From: Zopfochytrium polystomum
Lineage: Eukaryota > Chytridiomycota > Chytridiomycetes > Chytridiales > Chytridiaceae
NCBI GenBank assembly: GCA_025765615.1
Contig: JAIVFJ010000065.1
Location: 236,450 to 300,449 of the forward strand
DNA length: 64,000 nucleotides
Direction: 5' to 3'
The position numbers and the translations under genes are program-made. Under the pieces are notes generated by a model that was not told the origin of the DNA, searched no databases, and saw only the letters and a list, made by a program, of their open reading frames with translations. This document shows positions 48,924 to 60,148 of this stretch, in pieces (position 1 is the stretch's first letter; the number at the start of each line of letters is the position of its first letter).

Positions 48924-49839
48924 TTGCTAATCGATGACTGCAATATCAGTGATTTTGAGGCAAGGCTGTTGCAATAGTGTTGTGTTGGGATTGGGAGGGT
49001 CAGACTTACATAACGGTTTGTTTGTTTGTTTTTATGTCGGGATGCACTGTTTTCAATCGAGTGGTTCAATGGTAACACTGTCTGACTGCTGCTCCTCTCG
49101 ACGCTTGAAGTGCAGCACGGATAGGAAAACTGAACACAACAAGAATAATCACAAAGCACAACCATACCATTTCTCATTGGCCATGGGTTTTCACGAGTTG
49201 CTCAAAGTGCAAGAAGGATTGTTCAAAAAAAGTTGAACTAACAGGTGATTTTGCCAATGGGAATCAACTTTGCAAAAATATTTTCTGGCCACTATTCCTT
49301 GAGTAGCTTTGTTTCTGGAGATAACGTGATGGCTGGGGCTGTGTGCAGCCGAAGTGCTGCACGAAGCATGTCGAATTTTCTCCCATTCTCGCCATGATAA
49401 AACGCCACACCCCCAAGGAACGTAGATGCTTCAAGAGGGGTGTTTTTACTTTTATTTTTATTTTGTTTTTTGGTTTGGGAAAACAAAAAGAAAAATAAAC
49501 GAAACAGGGGAGAAAAAAAAAAAAAAAAAAAGAACAAAAAAAAAAAGAAAAAAAAAAAAAAAGATGGGAAGCGTGAGAGGATGCCAGCTCCTCCCATGCG
49601 CTTCCGTTCTCTCGGCAGTTGGGGGAAACAATGTAAATTGGTGGAACGGGCGCTATGAAAAAGAAATACAGGAAAAGAGAGCAAAAAAGGGAAACGAAAC
49701 GAAACGAAACGGAGGAAGCCGTTGGCTTCCCTGTACAGTGCAAACACCCCCCGCTCTCACCTCCAACTTCATTACGCAACATAGGCCAACCCAGCCCTAC
49801 CTTAACCCTCTCGCTTGCGCCTAATACATTTATTTTTAT
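48924..49839. other. Intergenic with A-rich tract
   Basis: No gene. A long A-rich run at 49514-49563 (interrupted by G and C) and T-rich flanks produce meaningless Lys/Phe-rich frames. 49690-49710 holds a short (GAAAC) tandem repeat. Confidence 0.6.
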
Positions 49840-51368
49840 TCACGCAGCGACGGGCGGCGGGACGAGGTTCACCGTCAGCGGTCCCGCCACGACGTTCTGG
49901 TCGTCGTCGAGCGTAACGTCGCGGTCCGCGTTCACGACAAACAACACGACCTGCGAGAACAGCATGACGTCCTGCGGGATCAGGCACATGGGCACGGTGG
50001 TCGCGGCGGTCTGGCGCTTTCGCAGACGGACGGGGCTGGCCCCCTCGCGGTTGCCTTCCAAGGCGGCTGCGGCGGAGTCGGGGTCGTCGTTGTTGCTGCT
50101 GCTGCGGCGACGTAGGACGACGCCCGAGGCCTTGCCGGCCGCGGCGGCGATGGCCTGGAGGTTGAACTGAGAGTTTCCTGCGGCGGCGTTCTGGCCGATG
50201 GGGACGGCCTGGACGGGGGTGCGGGTCTGCTGGAGGCCAAAGACCCAGTCGCAGAAGAGAGCGTTGACGTCGGCGACGGGGGCGAGCGGGGTGAAAAGGA
50301 GCGGGATGAGTTGGCCGGTGGTGAGGGGTTGGTTTGCGTTGTTGAGGGGGATTGTGATGGCGGGGAAGGGGACGATGGCGGCCGCACCGCCGACATTGAG
50401 GACTCCGGCGGGGCAGGACGTGATGAGGGGCGCCGCGATGCTGACGATGGAGCGCACACTGAGGGGTGTGTCGAAGACACCAGGCGCACCGTTGGCTACC
50501 GTGAGAAGGTTTGTAAACGACGAGTGCTGGGGGAAGCGTTAACAACATCAAAAAAAAAAAAAAAAAAAAAAGGGGGTTTGTTGGTGAGAACAAACTCACC
50601 CTTCCTTCGACAGTAGCAATCGCCGCGCCCGCAGTCTTTACGGTTGGGTTCGTCAGCAGGTGTACGGCCCCGTCGTACGCCTCGACGCCCGTTCTTTCGA
50701 GGACGCTTGAAAAGGCCAAAAAGGTCTGGACGCTTGCCAGGGCGGCGTCAAAGTTGAATGTACACGGCTGGTTCGGGGTCCCCTGCAAGCCCGTGATTGC
50801 GGCCTGCAGAAACGTAACGTGCGCCTGCTCGTCCGCCATGATGATCTCCATTTGGTTGCGGACGGCGGCGGGGATGCCTGCGGCGGTGAAGGCGTTCGCA
50901 TCGAATTTGGCAAGCCCTTGCCTAAGCAGAGGCAGCGAAACCAGCAGCGCGTGTCAGAGTTCAACGTTGCACTGACGAAAGGGTGGCGGGGAGGCACTCA
51001 TTTGAGAGCACAAGGCCAGGGGTGGGGTCGAGAATAAGAGAAAAAGACAAGGATGCGAGGTGGGCGTTCGAGTGTGTGTGTGTGTCTGTGTCTGTGTGTG
51101 TGTGGGTGCCCTCCTTCAACTCTATACTCAACTGGTAGAAGGTCGACTCGAGCTGCTCGAGCAGCAGGGCAAACTGCAGCACGGTCACGTCAATGTTTGC
51201 GCCGGCGGCCTGGCGGCGCACAAGATCCCGATAGGGCATGTGTTCGTCGGCCAGAGCGTAGGCCAGGAGGTCGTCAGGGCCCTTTGGCGCCGAGTGCTGG
51301 TGTGCGGCGGCCGGCGGGATGACGACGAGGGCGGCGGCGGCCGCGAAAGCCAGCAGCAGCAGCAGCAT
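49840..51368 (-). CDS. Secreted ferritin-like (Rds1/desiccation-related type) protein A
   Basis: Extracellular ferritin-like protein of the Rds1/PCC13-62 kind; true activity unknown. Start ATG 51366-51368: a Leu/Ala-rich signal peptide (MLLLLLAFAAAAALVV) with cleavage likely after AAAHQ. Helix 1 of the ferritin fold is VLQFALLLEQLESTFY, and the matching pair helix has MADEQAHVTFLQAAI, giving Glu and E-x2-H ligands for a possible metal site. Introns separate the helix 1 exon, the second exon (ending ATVEGR near 50600) and the last exon (HSSFTNLLTVANG). Long C-terminal region: NVGGAAAIVPFPAITI, FCDWVFGLQQTRTPV, then an Arg/Ser-rich loop and VLFVVNADRDVTLDDDQNV. Its paralog lies 1.3 kb upstream on the same strand. 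Confidence 0.88.
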
Positions 51369-52641
51369 ACTTCTTGTGCGGCTGCGGGAATGAGGAGGAG
51401 AGGAGCTTTTTTTCCAGTTTTTTCTTTCTTCTTTTTGTATGAAAGTGATATTTGAGTGTTTTTTTGTTTCGTTTTTTTTTTTTCCCCCTTTTGTTTTCTT
51501 TGTTCGTTTACAACTTATTTTACAAATTATTTAGAACGGCACTTCATCCCCACAAACAAAGAAAAGAGGGAAGACCGAAGAAAAAGAGAAGAAAAAGAAA
51601 AGATCAAAAGAGGAACAAACGAGGGACTCCCGTTCTTTTTCGTTTTTGTTTTTCTTCTTTCTTTACATTTCCTTGGGGTTCATGCGGCGCGGCGGCACGC
51701 GCGACGCGCCAATTTCCCAGAACGGCAGCTGCCCCTTTCAATCAAATTCCTCTCGACATTGCAAAACTCGTAAAATTGAAAAAAAGGAATTGGTTTTTTC
51801 TTTTTTCTTTCGAGCTCTTTTTTGAGGCGGCCAACTGGATTCGACGGACGGAGCGCGCGAAATTGGAACGAAAGAGAAAAACGAATAGAAAAAATTAAAA
51901 AAGTGTTGGCCAATTTCGCCGAAACGACCTATTTTGGTTTCTTGTTTTTCCTTTTTTTTTTTTTTTTTTTTTTGCTTTCCTCTCCCATACAGCCTAGGCC
52001 TTCAATTTCAATGACAGAACATTCCCAGCTCTCACGTCATTCTCGCACGTTGCGCAACGTATTTAAACATGCAGGCGCGAATGAAGTGCAGTCGCCTGTG
52101 GAATTTGCTGCCCCCAGGTCCACATTCAGAGGTACCCCTCCCTCCCCCTGCCCTTCCCCACCAACCCGAAACTGCTCGTTTGGCTTCTTTGTCTCGGATG
52201 CTCGGCGGTCGGTAGCACCCTCCACACCTTTTGTCATGCAACTAACACAATGCTGTTCTCGCTGACGCTTGGGTTTGGCGGCAAAGCAAACGCTGCTCTG
52301 CCATTTTTCTGGATTCACCAACATCAGATTTCTGGACATCTGGACAGGACAAGGTGACTTTTGTTCAAACGCCTGCGTTTGCTGTATTCATGTCAAATAC
52401 CGTTGACTGGCAAAGCTTCGATGGGAGAGGAAAAAAGAGAAAGCGCGCTGGCATCAACACAATTTGAAAACCAAAACCAGCAAAAAAATAAGGAACAGAA
52501 AAGTTTTCCTTATCGACACAACTACAAGGAGAGGTGGAGATAGCGGAAGCCAAATCCAATGTATGTAAGGTTCCGGCTGTCAGGATGGAGTGGGAAGGGG
52601 GGGGAAGGGGAGGGGTTGACAGAAGACACTCCAAGCAACGT
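51369..52641. other. Intergenic region between ferritin-like paralogs
   Basis: Holds T-rich and A-rich runs (51475-51500, 51590-51670, 51950-51973) and no supported gene. It must contain the promoter of paralog A (near 51369) and the 3' end of paralog B. Confidence 0.55.
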
Positions 52642-54052
52642 TTAGGTGGTAAGGTTGATAGTCAAAGGACCGGCAATGACATTCGCGTCATCATCAAGGG
52701 TAACGTCACGGTCGGCGTTCACGACGAACATGACAACCTGGTTGAACCCAGTCATGGTAAGAGGTACCATGCAAACTGGGACCATGGTCCCGGCAGCAAC
52801 CTGGCGACGGCTAAGACCACGGCGGTTTACACCAGCAGACACTCCAACAGCTTGCCCAATTGCGGTCATGTCCAGGTTCATACCCATAGCTTGCATCTGA
52901 GCAACGGTGGTGGCGACAACGGGCGTCCTAACTTGCTGCAGACCAAACGCGAAGTCGCAGAACAAGGCATTCACGTTGGCAACGGGAGCAGCCGGAGTGA
53001 AGAGCAGCGGGAGGTTGGTGCCGGCCATAATCTGGTTGGGGTTGGCCAGGCCGATAGTGATGGGCGGGAATGGAACAACCGGGGCGGCACCGCCAACGTT
53101 GAGGACGCCAGCTGGGCAGGTGGTGATAAGTGGCGCCGCAATGCTAACAATTGGTCGAATGCCGAGAGGAGTGTCGAACGGTCCTGGGGCAGCATTACCC
53201 AGGGTAAGGAGGTTGAGGAAAGACGAATGCTGTTGAAAGAGGAAAATAGTTAGTACGGGCACATCAAAGGAAACACTATGAACGGCTATGAACGGCGATG
53301 CACTCACTCTTCCTTCGACCGTTGCAATTGCCGCTCCTGCGGTTCCGGTGTTGGGAGTTACAAGGTGAATAGCTCCGTCGTACGCTTGCACACCGGTGCG
53401 CTCAAGGATGGCAGCGAAAGTGACGAAAGACTGGACAGTTGCCAAGGCGGCGGCGAAGTTGAACGTGCAGGGAAGGTTGGGAACCGCACCGGCTTTGGTG
53501 ATGACTTGCTGCAAGAAGGAAACGTGGGTCAACTCGTCCAGCAAGATGACTTGGAACTGGTTGCGAACAGCAACGGGAATGCCCGCTGCGGTGAAGGCAT
53601 CAGCACCGAACTTCGTGAGCCCTTGCCTATGAAGTGAAAGATCGGGGGTGAGACTTCGGCACAAAGAAGCAAACCAAACACCGGAGGCCTCACTGGTAGA
53701 AAGTCGACTCAAGTTGCTCGAGCAGTAGGGCAAATTGCAAGACAACCAGGTCCTGAGCTGCACTTGGCGCGGCAGCAACCTTAAGCTGTCGCTTCTCGAG
53801 CTCCACATACGGAGAGTACGGCACATGCTCCGCAAGAGCTTGTGCAAACGAGTTGTCCTCTTCCGACGCATCCTGCTCCCGTCGAGCCAGCTCGAGATTC
53901 GCAGCAGCTTGGGCAGCGGCAGCGGCCAGCCCACCCCCATTGTGGGAGTGACCAGAATGGTCGACCGCAGCGGCCAATGACGAGCGGGGTGCAATGGCCA
54001 GCATCGCAACAGCCGAACACACGAGGACAGCAAGGCGCCGGGCAGACAGCAT
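52642..54052 (-). CDS. Secreted ferritin-like (Rds1/desiccation-related type) protein B
   Basis: Paralog of the gene at 49840-51368 with the same three-exon plan and intron positions. Start ATG 54050-54052 gives a signal peptide (RLAVLVCSAVAMLAIAPRSS) and a His/Ala-rich segment (HSGHSHNGGG) that is absent from A. Helix 1: VVLQFALLLEQLESTFYQ. Next exon: FGADAFTAAGIPVAVRNQ, with ILLDELTHVSFLQQV as the E-x2-H helix. The intron after ATVEGR is followed by HSSFLNLLTLGNAAPGPF. C-terminal part: NVGGAAPVVPFPPITIGL, FCDFAFGLQQVRTPV, VVMFVVNADRDVTLDDDANV, ending INLTT. The Arg/Ser loop is shorter than in A and contains a KR/RR pair (NRRGLSRRQ) that could be a processing site. Confidence 0.9.
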
Positions 54053-55010
54053 CGTGGAGGGTGACCTTGTGGGTGAGCGTGGGGTGAACAGGGGCGGTGA
54101 CCTTTGGGTGGGCGTGGGGTGAGGGGAGAAGAAAAAGGATGCAAGAATATTGTTCTGGAGGAAGACGGGGAATATTTAAATCACTGAGGTGGAAGCATTT
54201 GGAGTGATGGAACTGCCAGATCGCCCCACAGAGAGTGAGACAAACAGCAGCTAATTGGTAGAAGGGAGACAAACAGAAGTCGAGACATCACCGATTTTTC
54301 TCCACTTCCGCAAAGAGAAAAAAATTGAGACCAGACTGGGCACTGTCTCCACCTCAAAGCAAGACAAAAGGAGAACATACTGGTAGCAAAGCCGCCCAGC
54401 TTCCAAATTTTTTTCCCTGGCGGTTCAAAAAGAAAATTTTTGTGGAAATAGCGAAAAGGAGAGGAAAATCTCAATCAGGACCAGTTACCAATGCTGAACA
54501 GGCCGTCTTCCGTGTATGTCCAAAAGAGGAAAGGTGGCGCAAATTCGGTCAAAGAAAAGGACAACGAACGGTGAGCGGCCAACCTGCGAAAAAAGCACTT
54601 TGCTCTCTACAAGAAAATTTACCATTACTGAAACGGAAGAACGTGAATCTGTCTTTCCCTCTGTCGCAGTCGGTCAAGACCATTTTGGGCAGGATCTGCG
54701 TTCCGAAGAGGAAAAAACGTCATCGTTCGAGCAAGGGGCATGTCGCTTGCGCGTCCAGAAACTGGTGAAGTACTGTTCCAAAACTGGAGTATTTGACATA
54801 GAGCAAACGTTTATATTACTGCGGAGTAAATCAAAACACAAAAGTAGGCAAGGAAACGGTCTTAAAAGTTTACTCCACGCAGACACTTTGTTTTTGAACC
54901 ACTGTTTTTGGAGGGCACCCATTTACCACAACATGTTTTATGATGTAAACTTTCTGGATTCTTTTTTTGAAAGTTTGTGCTATGTTTCTTCCAACTGACT
55001 CTACCTTCTG
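54053..55010. other. Intergenic, no gene seen
   Basis: Promoter side of paralog B, then AT-rich DNA. Plus frames at 54325-54998 overlap each other, are Lys/Arg-rich and have no recognisable domain. Confidence 0.5.
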
Positions 55011-55017
55011 TTTCACC

Positions 55018-55150
55018 ATGTACTCAGAGTATTTGGCCACAACACAAACCAGCACCTAAGTCTGCATTGGTAGTGGCTTGCTCTCCCCACACGCATCAAG
55101 TATGACAACTGACTCACAATAGGTTTGATGTGATATTGAATTGGAATGCG
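55018..55150 (-). repeat. Diverged LTR family A fragment
   Basis: ACTCAGAGTATTTG, then CTAAGTCTGCATTGGTAGTG, TGACAACTGACTCACAATAG parallels the family A copy at 22115-22225 in the same orientation, with many substitutions. Only the middle third of the LTR is recognisable. Confidence 0.55.
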
Positions 55151-55403
55151 ACGACTCACGAGGGGGTAGAGAGTAACTTGTCTTTTAACGGAGTATATGG
55201 GGCTGTAGCTACGTTGTGGATTGTGAAGATAAACGACTATCAAGCTGGGCTATTTACATCTGGCAGATTTGTCTTACGTCGCCATGAAGGGGTGATGTTT
55301 GTGACATGAAGCGGCCTATGAAGGGACATGGTGCAGCAGAGATGACAGGAGGGGACAGGTGCAGAGCGGCTGTTTCTCACCCGTTCACTGTGCCTCTGGC
55401 CCA

Positions 55404-55728
55404 TGTCAGGTGGAACTGACTGGTTAGCAGCAAGAGTCACAAGATGGACCTGAACCTATTGTGACTGTCAGTTATTGTTCTCACGATGCCCATGGGGAGA
55501 GTGAGCCACCACCAATGCAGGCCTGGGGGCTGGCTTGCACTGTTGACAAATACTCCAAGTATTAAGTGGAACAGAAACCCAGTGTAAACAGTTTTCCTCT
55601 TTCCACTGCTCAAGCAGATAATATAGGAGAGGTTTTTACCCTGTGCCAGTCACACTTGCCTAGCAACTATTACAGCATGCATATCATCATTATGTATCAA
55701 TAATTCATAACAGAGTTTTTTTCTCTTT
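55404..55728 (+). repeat. Truncated LTR, family A
   Basis: Starts TGTCAGGTGGAACTGACTGG, matching the TGTTAGGCGGAACTGACTGG start of the complete copy at 55866. It runs collinear to CATAACAGAGTTTTT, where it stops before the last about 90 bp. It lies 137 bp upstream of the complete copy in the same orientation. Confidence 0.8.
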
Positions 55729-55865
55729 TGCTGATTTAGGTTGTGGATGGCGCCAAAGGAGGTCTGTTGTGCGTTGAGCTGTTGCTGGATGTTTTCAAGG
55801 GCTTCAAAATTGACTGCAGCTCTGGAGGAGGGGCAGAAAGGGGGGCAGGCAGGACAGGTGGGGGA

Positions 55866-56266
55866 TGTTAGGCGGAACTGACTGGTTAGCAGCAAGAGGC
55901 ACAAGACTGACCTGAACCTATTGTGACTGTCAGTTATCGTTCTCACAATGCCCATGGGAGAGCAAGCCACTGCCAATGCAGACCTGGGCGCTGGCTTGCA
56001 CTGATGACAAATACTCCAAGTATTAAGTGGAACGGAAACCTGGTGTCAACAGTTTTCCTCCTCCTCTGCTCAAGCAGATAATATAGGAGAGGTTTTTTAC
56101 CCTGTGCTGGTCACGCTTGCCTAACAACTATTACAGTGTGTATATCAATAATTCATAACAGAGTTTTTCTCTTTTCTCTCCAAGTTGGGGAGAAGGACCA
56201 CCCACAAACACACACCTCCACTTCATTCACTCCTTCCACTCACTTACTCAGAGTAGACTGTTTACA
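55866..56266 (+). mobile_element. Solo LTR, family A, complete with target duplication
   Basis: 401 bp, TGTTAGGCGG...GACTGTTTACA, with the canonical TG...CA ends. The 5-bp target duplication GGGGA lies at 55861-55865 and 56267-56271. No internal retroelement sequence is attached, so it arose by LTR-LTR recombination. Other copies: 21864-22274 (inverted), 55404-55728 and 63081-63182 (partial). Confidence 0.92.
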
Positions 56267-56271
56267 GGGGA

Positions 56272-57429
56272 GCTGTCTGGTTGTTGTTTTTGAAATCTGC
56301 TGAAGTGGCTTGGTTAAGGAGGGAGTTTTGCAAGATTGGGAGGTATGGTTGGAGTTTCCACAACGACAGCAGCAGGGGAATTGAGTGAAATCTTCCTTTT
56401 GGAGTGGGTGAAATGGGAGGGCATGGCTGTTGAAGACAACTGATTGGTTCGTTTTTTGCAACATCAATGCACGGGTTGTAAAAACAAAATGGGCAGATGA
56501 CAAAAGGCCAGCAGTGCACTTTGCTGAGTTAAAGAAGCCTGGAATGCAAACTGAAGGCACCCAATGGACTCAAGGTCGTAGATACTTGTGGAGTGACGAA
56601 TGTTATAAAGGACAGCTGTGCATTGCTTTTTGTGAATGATTTGCCGCTGTTTTTCTGCAGAAAGTTCCAGTGTTCGAATTGTAGTGCCAGTGCCCATAAT
56701 TGTTATGAACTGAGGGGTTTGTGAGGAGGGCTGTCAAAAAGAACTGTGGCGGATGCGGAGGCGGAAAGCTGGTGGTGTGCAAAATTAGTAGACGTTATTG
56801 AGCCACACGAGTATAAAGCAGAGGTGATTGCATGACGCAGTGACTCCTTCAGTTCATCAAAGGTATTTCTAGTAGTTCCAGGAACCAGGTGTTGGAGGAC
56901 GAGTTGGTTGGCAGGTTTGTTGGTGGATTCTGTGGCAGCAGCTGGTAGTCGACAGGTGGAAGAAAATTTAATGTGTGGGGATGTGGTCTGAAGACAGGCG
57001 GCCTGTTTGTCTGACAAACGATGCAAAAGGCAGAGCAAGCAAGAAGTCTGGTCCTTTGAGAGGAAGGGCCACTGCAGATAGTGAGGTTGCGAGTGGAGGT
57101 GAAGTGTAGGATGTCAAGTTCAGTGAGTGGGGCAACAGTGGGGTCTGGTTGAGTGGTGATTGTCAATATGTGCTGATCAGCATGGGTGCCGAAGAATGTG
57201 GAGGGAGGTGGGCTGCTCATGAAAAGGGAGGGGTTGCAATCCCAATTCAGCACGAAGGTTGTTATATCGTTGCGATGGTAAAGGGGGTGATTACAGTCTG
57301 GTTGGGAAGATGAGGCCAGGGATCGCTGGCGGCAATCTGGTGGCGATCTGGCAACGATCTGGAGTCAATCTGGTGATGATCTGACGACAATCTGGCGTCA
57401 ATCTGGCGGCGGTCTTACATGTCAGTTGA
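56272..57429. other. Intergenic; degenerate ATCTGG tandem repeat at 57325-57415
   Basis: No gene supported. At 57325-57415 a degenerate short tandem repeat of about 12-16 bp built on CAATCTGG/CGATCTGG occurs about seven times. The minus frame 56849-57253 is Pro/Thr-rich and unassigned. Confidence 0.5.
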
Positions 57430-59056
57430 CAAGTTTTTTCCCCCCACAAACCAGGCTTTCCAAAGCACTTCCCTAGAGAACCAATCCACCAATCACAACT
57501 CCCACCAGTGCCACATTCCCACAAGGAAGCCCTCGCATCAGACTACAACAAACAATGGACTGCATCTGAGCTTGAGGAACTTCACCCTCTCATGGACTAG
57601 CACAAGGTCTGGGAATGGGCAGTTCTTCCTCCTGACGACTGTGCAATGTTCTGCAAATGGGTTTATGCCACAAACTCAATACTTTTGGCTGGCTAAAGCA
57701 ATGGATAGCCCAACTTGTCACATGTGGAAACACTCAACACGAAGGCACCAACTATACAGACACCTTTTCTCCTATTGTCCGATAAATCCAGGCCGTTCGA
57801 CTGCTCATTGCAATCAGACTTGCTTTTGAGCTCGAGTACCACAGCATGGATGTCAACACAGCCTACCTGTACACTTTTCTCAAAGAAGTCATCTACATGC
57901 ATCCACCAAAAGGCCATGAGCGATTCACTCCAGATGGAATGAAACTTTTCTGCAACCTCCTCAAGAGCCCACCGGTTCCTGACCCTTCGCAAGTTCATTG
58001 TCAAGAAACTGAGAATCAACCAATCTCTTGCTGAACCCTGCCTCCTCTTTCAAGAAGACCCTCAGCAGCAAACATTTGAGATCATCTTTGTTTTTGTCAA
58101 CGACATCAACGCAACACCCCAGCTTGTCACAAAAATTGAGGATGCTTTTTGCGCCGAGTACAGTATGTCTCTTGAGGAAACCACTGTCGGACAAGTGATT
58201 TGCATCGACCTTGAGCGCAACACCAAAGGCATCTGGATGGGTTTAGACAAATACACCAGGACAATCCTCACTGAAGAGAAAATGTGGGACGAATTTGATA
58301 TCACATCAACTCCAATGTCTGTCACCTTTACGGAGGACAAAACGTCATTCAAACTGAGCTCGAGCGACTCAAGCTAATCCACACTCATGAAAATTCAATA
58401 TCTTGCAACACGACCAGATATCGCATTTGCAACAAATGTGCTCTCCTGGTTCCAACTGAAGCCACGCCAGTGCCATCGCAATGCACTCCGCCGCCTGCTT
58501 CGTTACCTCTGAGTCACCTGGGACTACAGATCATTCTACAGACAAAGCCACAAGCTGCTATGGCTCTTCACGAATGACACCCTTGAACCAGCTGCATAGC
58601 CCCTCACAAGAGCCTAGCTGGGAAAGCAAGGGGGGTCTGGGTATCTGTCACTCCAGAGCTCAAGGTTCAAGTCACAATGCCAGCTGTTGAAGGCAACAAG
58701 AAAGAGTATGGTCTCGAATCACAAGGAGTGGTGCGGCGGAGATGCCTGATGACCCTGGAAGTCCCTAGCGCAGGGGGTGGGTTTGCTGAGGTGATAACTG
58801 GACTTAGTCTATTACGGTTCACTGTTGAGGTCTCTTTCTCTTCCTGCCAGCCCCTTTGGGGCCAGAACAATGAGAAAAAAAAACCAGCTGCATATGCTGA
58901 TGCATCCTATGGAGACAGCACATCACGCACTGGCTATGTCTTCTTCCTCATGGCGTCTCTTGGGTCTCACGCAAACAACATTGCGTTTCGCTATCCTCCA
59001 CCGAAGCAGAATACTACTCACTTTCTGAAGCCTTCCAAGAAGCACAATGGCTCCTA
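57430..59056 (+). pseudogene. Ty1/copia reverse transcriptase-RNase H remnant
   Basis: The plus strand carries, in order: a start-of-RT region (EALASDYNKQWTASELEEL); GTNYTDTFSPIVR; VRLLIAIRLAFELEYHSMDV followed by NTAYLYTF and IYMHPPKGHERF, as in copia RT; and DDIN in place of the YVDD box (FVFVNDINATPQLV, which lacks the catalytic Asp pair). RNase H/end of pol: AAYADASYGDSTSRTGYVF and, one frame over, SWVSRKQHCVSLSSTEAEYY. At least four stops and several frameshifts were seen, and an unrelated insertion lies near 58690-58860. No LTRs of its own were identified; its relation to the family A LTRs is unknown. Confidence 0.85.
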
Positions 59057-59368
59057 GCTGTATTATCAAAGCAGATTGAAACACAGGTGTGGATTTGCGA
59101 TTTTCGTGGCTTCAAGGTTTTCCTTTTCGTGTTTTTCAGTTTTTGTTATTGTTTATTTTTCCTTTCTTTTTTTTTTCACCTTTTCTCCAAGAAATCTCTT
59201 GTGAGAAACAGGTGAGGATTGCCCCAACCCAAACACCGCCTTCCTTGTTGAAAACATGTTTGAATTGAGCTGAACCTTCAAGCTACCCGTCCAATTCGAG
59301 TAAGAAGGCGACTGACCACTCTATTTCGCCACTTAGTCTCTATTGGTTCTTTGGCAAGCCTCACGCAG

Positions 59369-59731
59369 ATGATAAGCCTGGATCTTTCAGCGCGGAGCGA
59401 TCCGAGTTTGGGTCAAAATGGATCGCCATCATCGTCGCCAACACTAAGTCGACGCTCGCTCTCATCACCACCACTGCTTGTCCTGGACCCCAGTCACCCA
59501 AGATCGGCGTCGCCTACACCGTTATACATTCCCGTCGGTTCTGCAGTTGGCGCAAACGTTGCAGTACCTGCTGCCCTCCTAGCCGCTGTCTCGCTTCCTG
59601 TTTCTCCTGTCTCCCCGCTTTCCCCAAGTGACGAAAGAGTTGCAACTCCCCACACAGCACTTCCAATCCTTGAAGTCAATCAATCTGCGATTGCACTAGT
59701 GCTCAACCCTCTCACACATGCTTGCACATAA
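59369..59731 (+). CDS. Short uncharacterised Ser/Pro/Val-rich ORF
   Basis: 120 codons from an ATG at 59369, ending TAA at 59729-59731. It is Ser/Pro/Ala-rich (SPSSSPTLSRRSLSSPPLLV), with a hydrophobic stretch (VGANVAVPAALLAAVSLPV). It lies just upstream of the chromovirus insertion and next to copia debris, so it could be a host exon, part of an older element or chance. Confidence 0.25.
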   Translation: MISLDLSARSDPSLGQNGSPSSSPTLSRRSLSSPPLLVLDPSHPRSASPTPLYIPVGSAVGANVAVPAALLAAVSLPVSPVSPLSPSDERVATPHTALPILEVNQSAIALVLNPLTHACT

Positions 59732-59823
59732 CAGATTGACATACGTGCTCATTTCCTCCAACAAGGTATAGTCACTGGAGAGATCACTGTACGCTACTTG
59801 ACAATCAGCGACCAGATCACAGA

Positions 59824-60131
59824 TGTCAGGAACAGGGCAGGACAGGACAAGGCAGACAAGGAACTGAGAGGAGTGATGATTGTATTGGAAACAATAATTC
59901 ACTTGAGGGATGGGACAGGTCCCCCATCCCCCTTTTATACCTTTTGAGAGTCTTCCTTGTCAAGACTCAAAGAAGGTTCCAGAAAGAGCAATTAGTAATA
60001 CAATGATACCAATGATACCAATGACAACAAGACAAGTCAGGAAAGCAAAGAAGGTTCCAGAAGGTTCCACAAGGTTCCATGAAGGAATGTTCTAGAAGGT
60101 TCCAGAGGTTTCCAGAGGGTGATTCATAACA
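59824..60131 (-). repeat. 3' LTR of chromovirus element
   Basis: 308 bp; sense ends TGTTATGAATC...CCTGTTCCTGACA. Includes TATAAAAGGGGG on the minus strand and several copies of GGAACCTT/AAGGTTCC. Same sequence as the 5' LTR. Confidence 0.95.
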
Positions 60132-60148
60132 TCATCTCCCCCTTTTAG
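60132..60148 (-). other. Polypurine tract overlapping the pol stop codon
   Basis: Sense sequence AAAAGGGGGAGATGA lies directly against the 3' LTR and would prime plus-strand synthesis. The same bases encode Lys-Arg-Gly-Arg-stop of pol, so the coding frame runs to the LTR boundary (TGA at 60132-60134). Confidence 0.8.

Noticed and set aside
49292..49824. Lys- or Phe-rich ORFs
   Set aside because: Products of an A-rich/T-rich tract; no start context or domain.
57290..57420. CRISPR-like array
   Set aside because: Repeats are short, degenerate and without spacers of constant length; the genome is eukaryotic.
59910..60095. 61-codon ORF present in both LTRs
   Set aside because: It is duplicated only because the LTRs are; no protein features.
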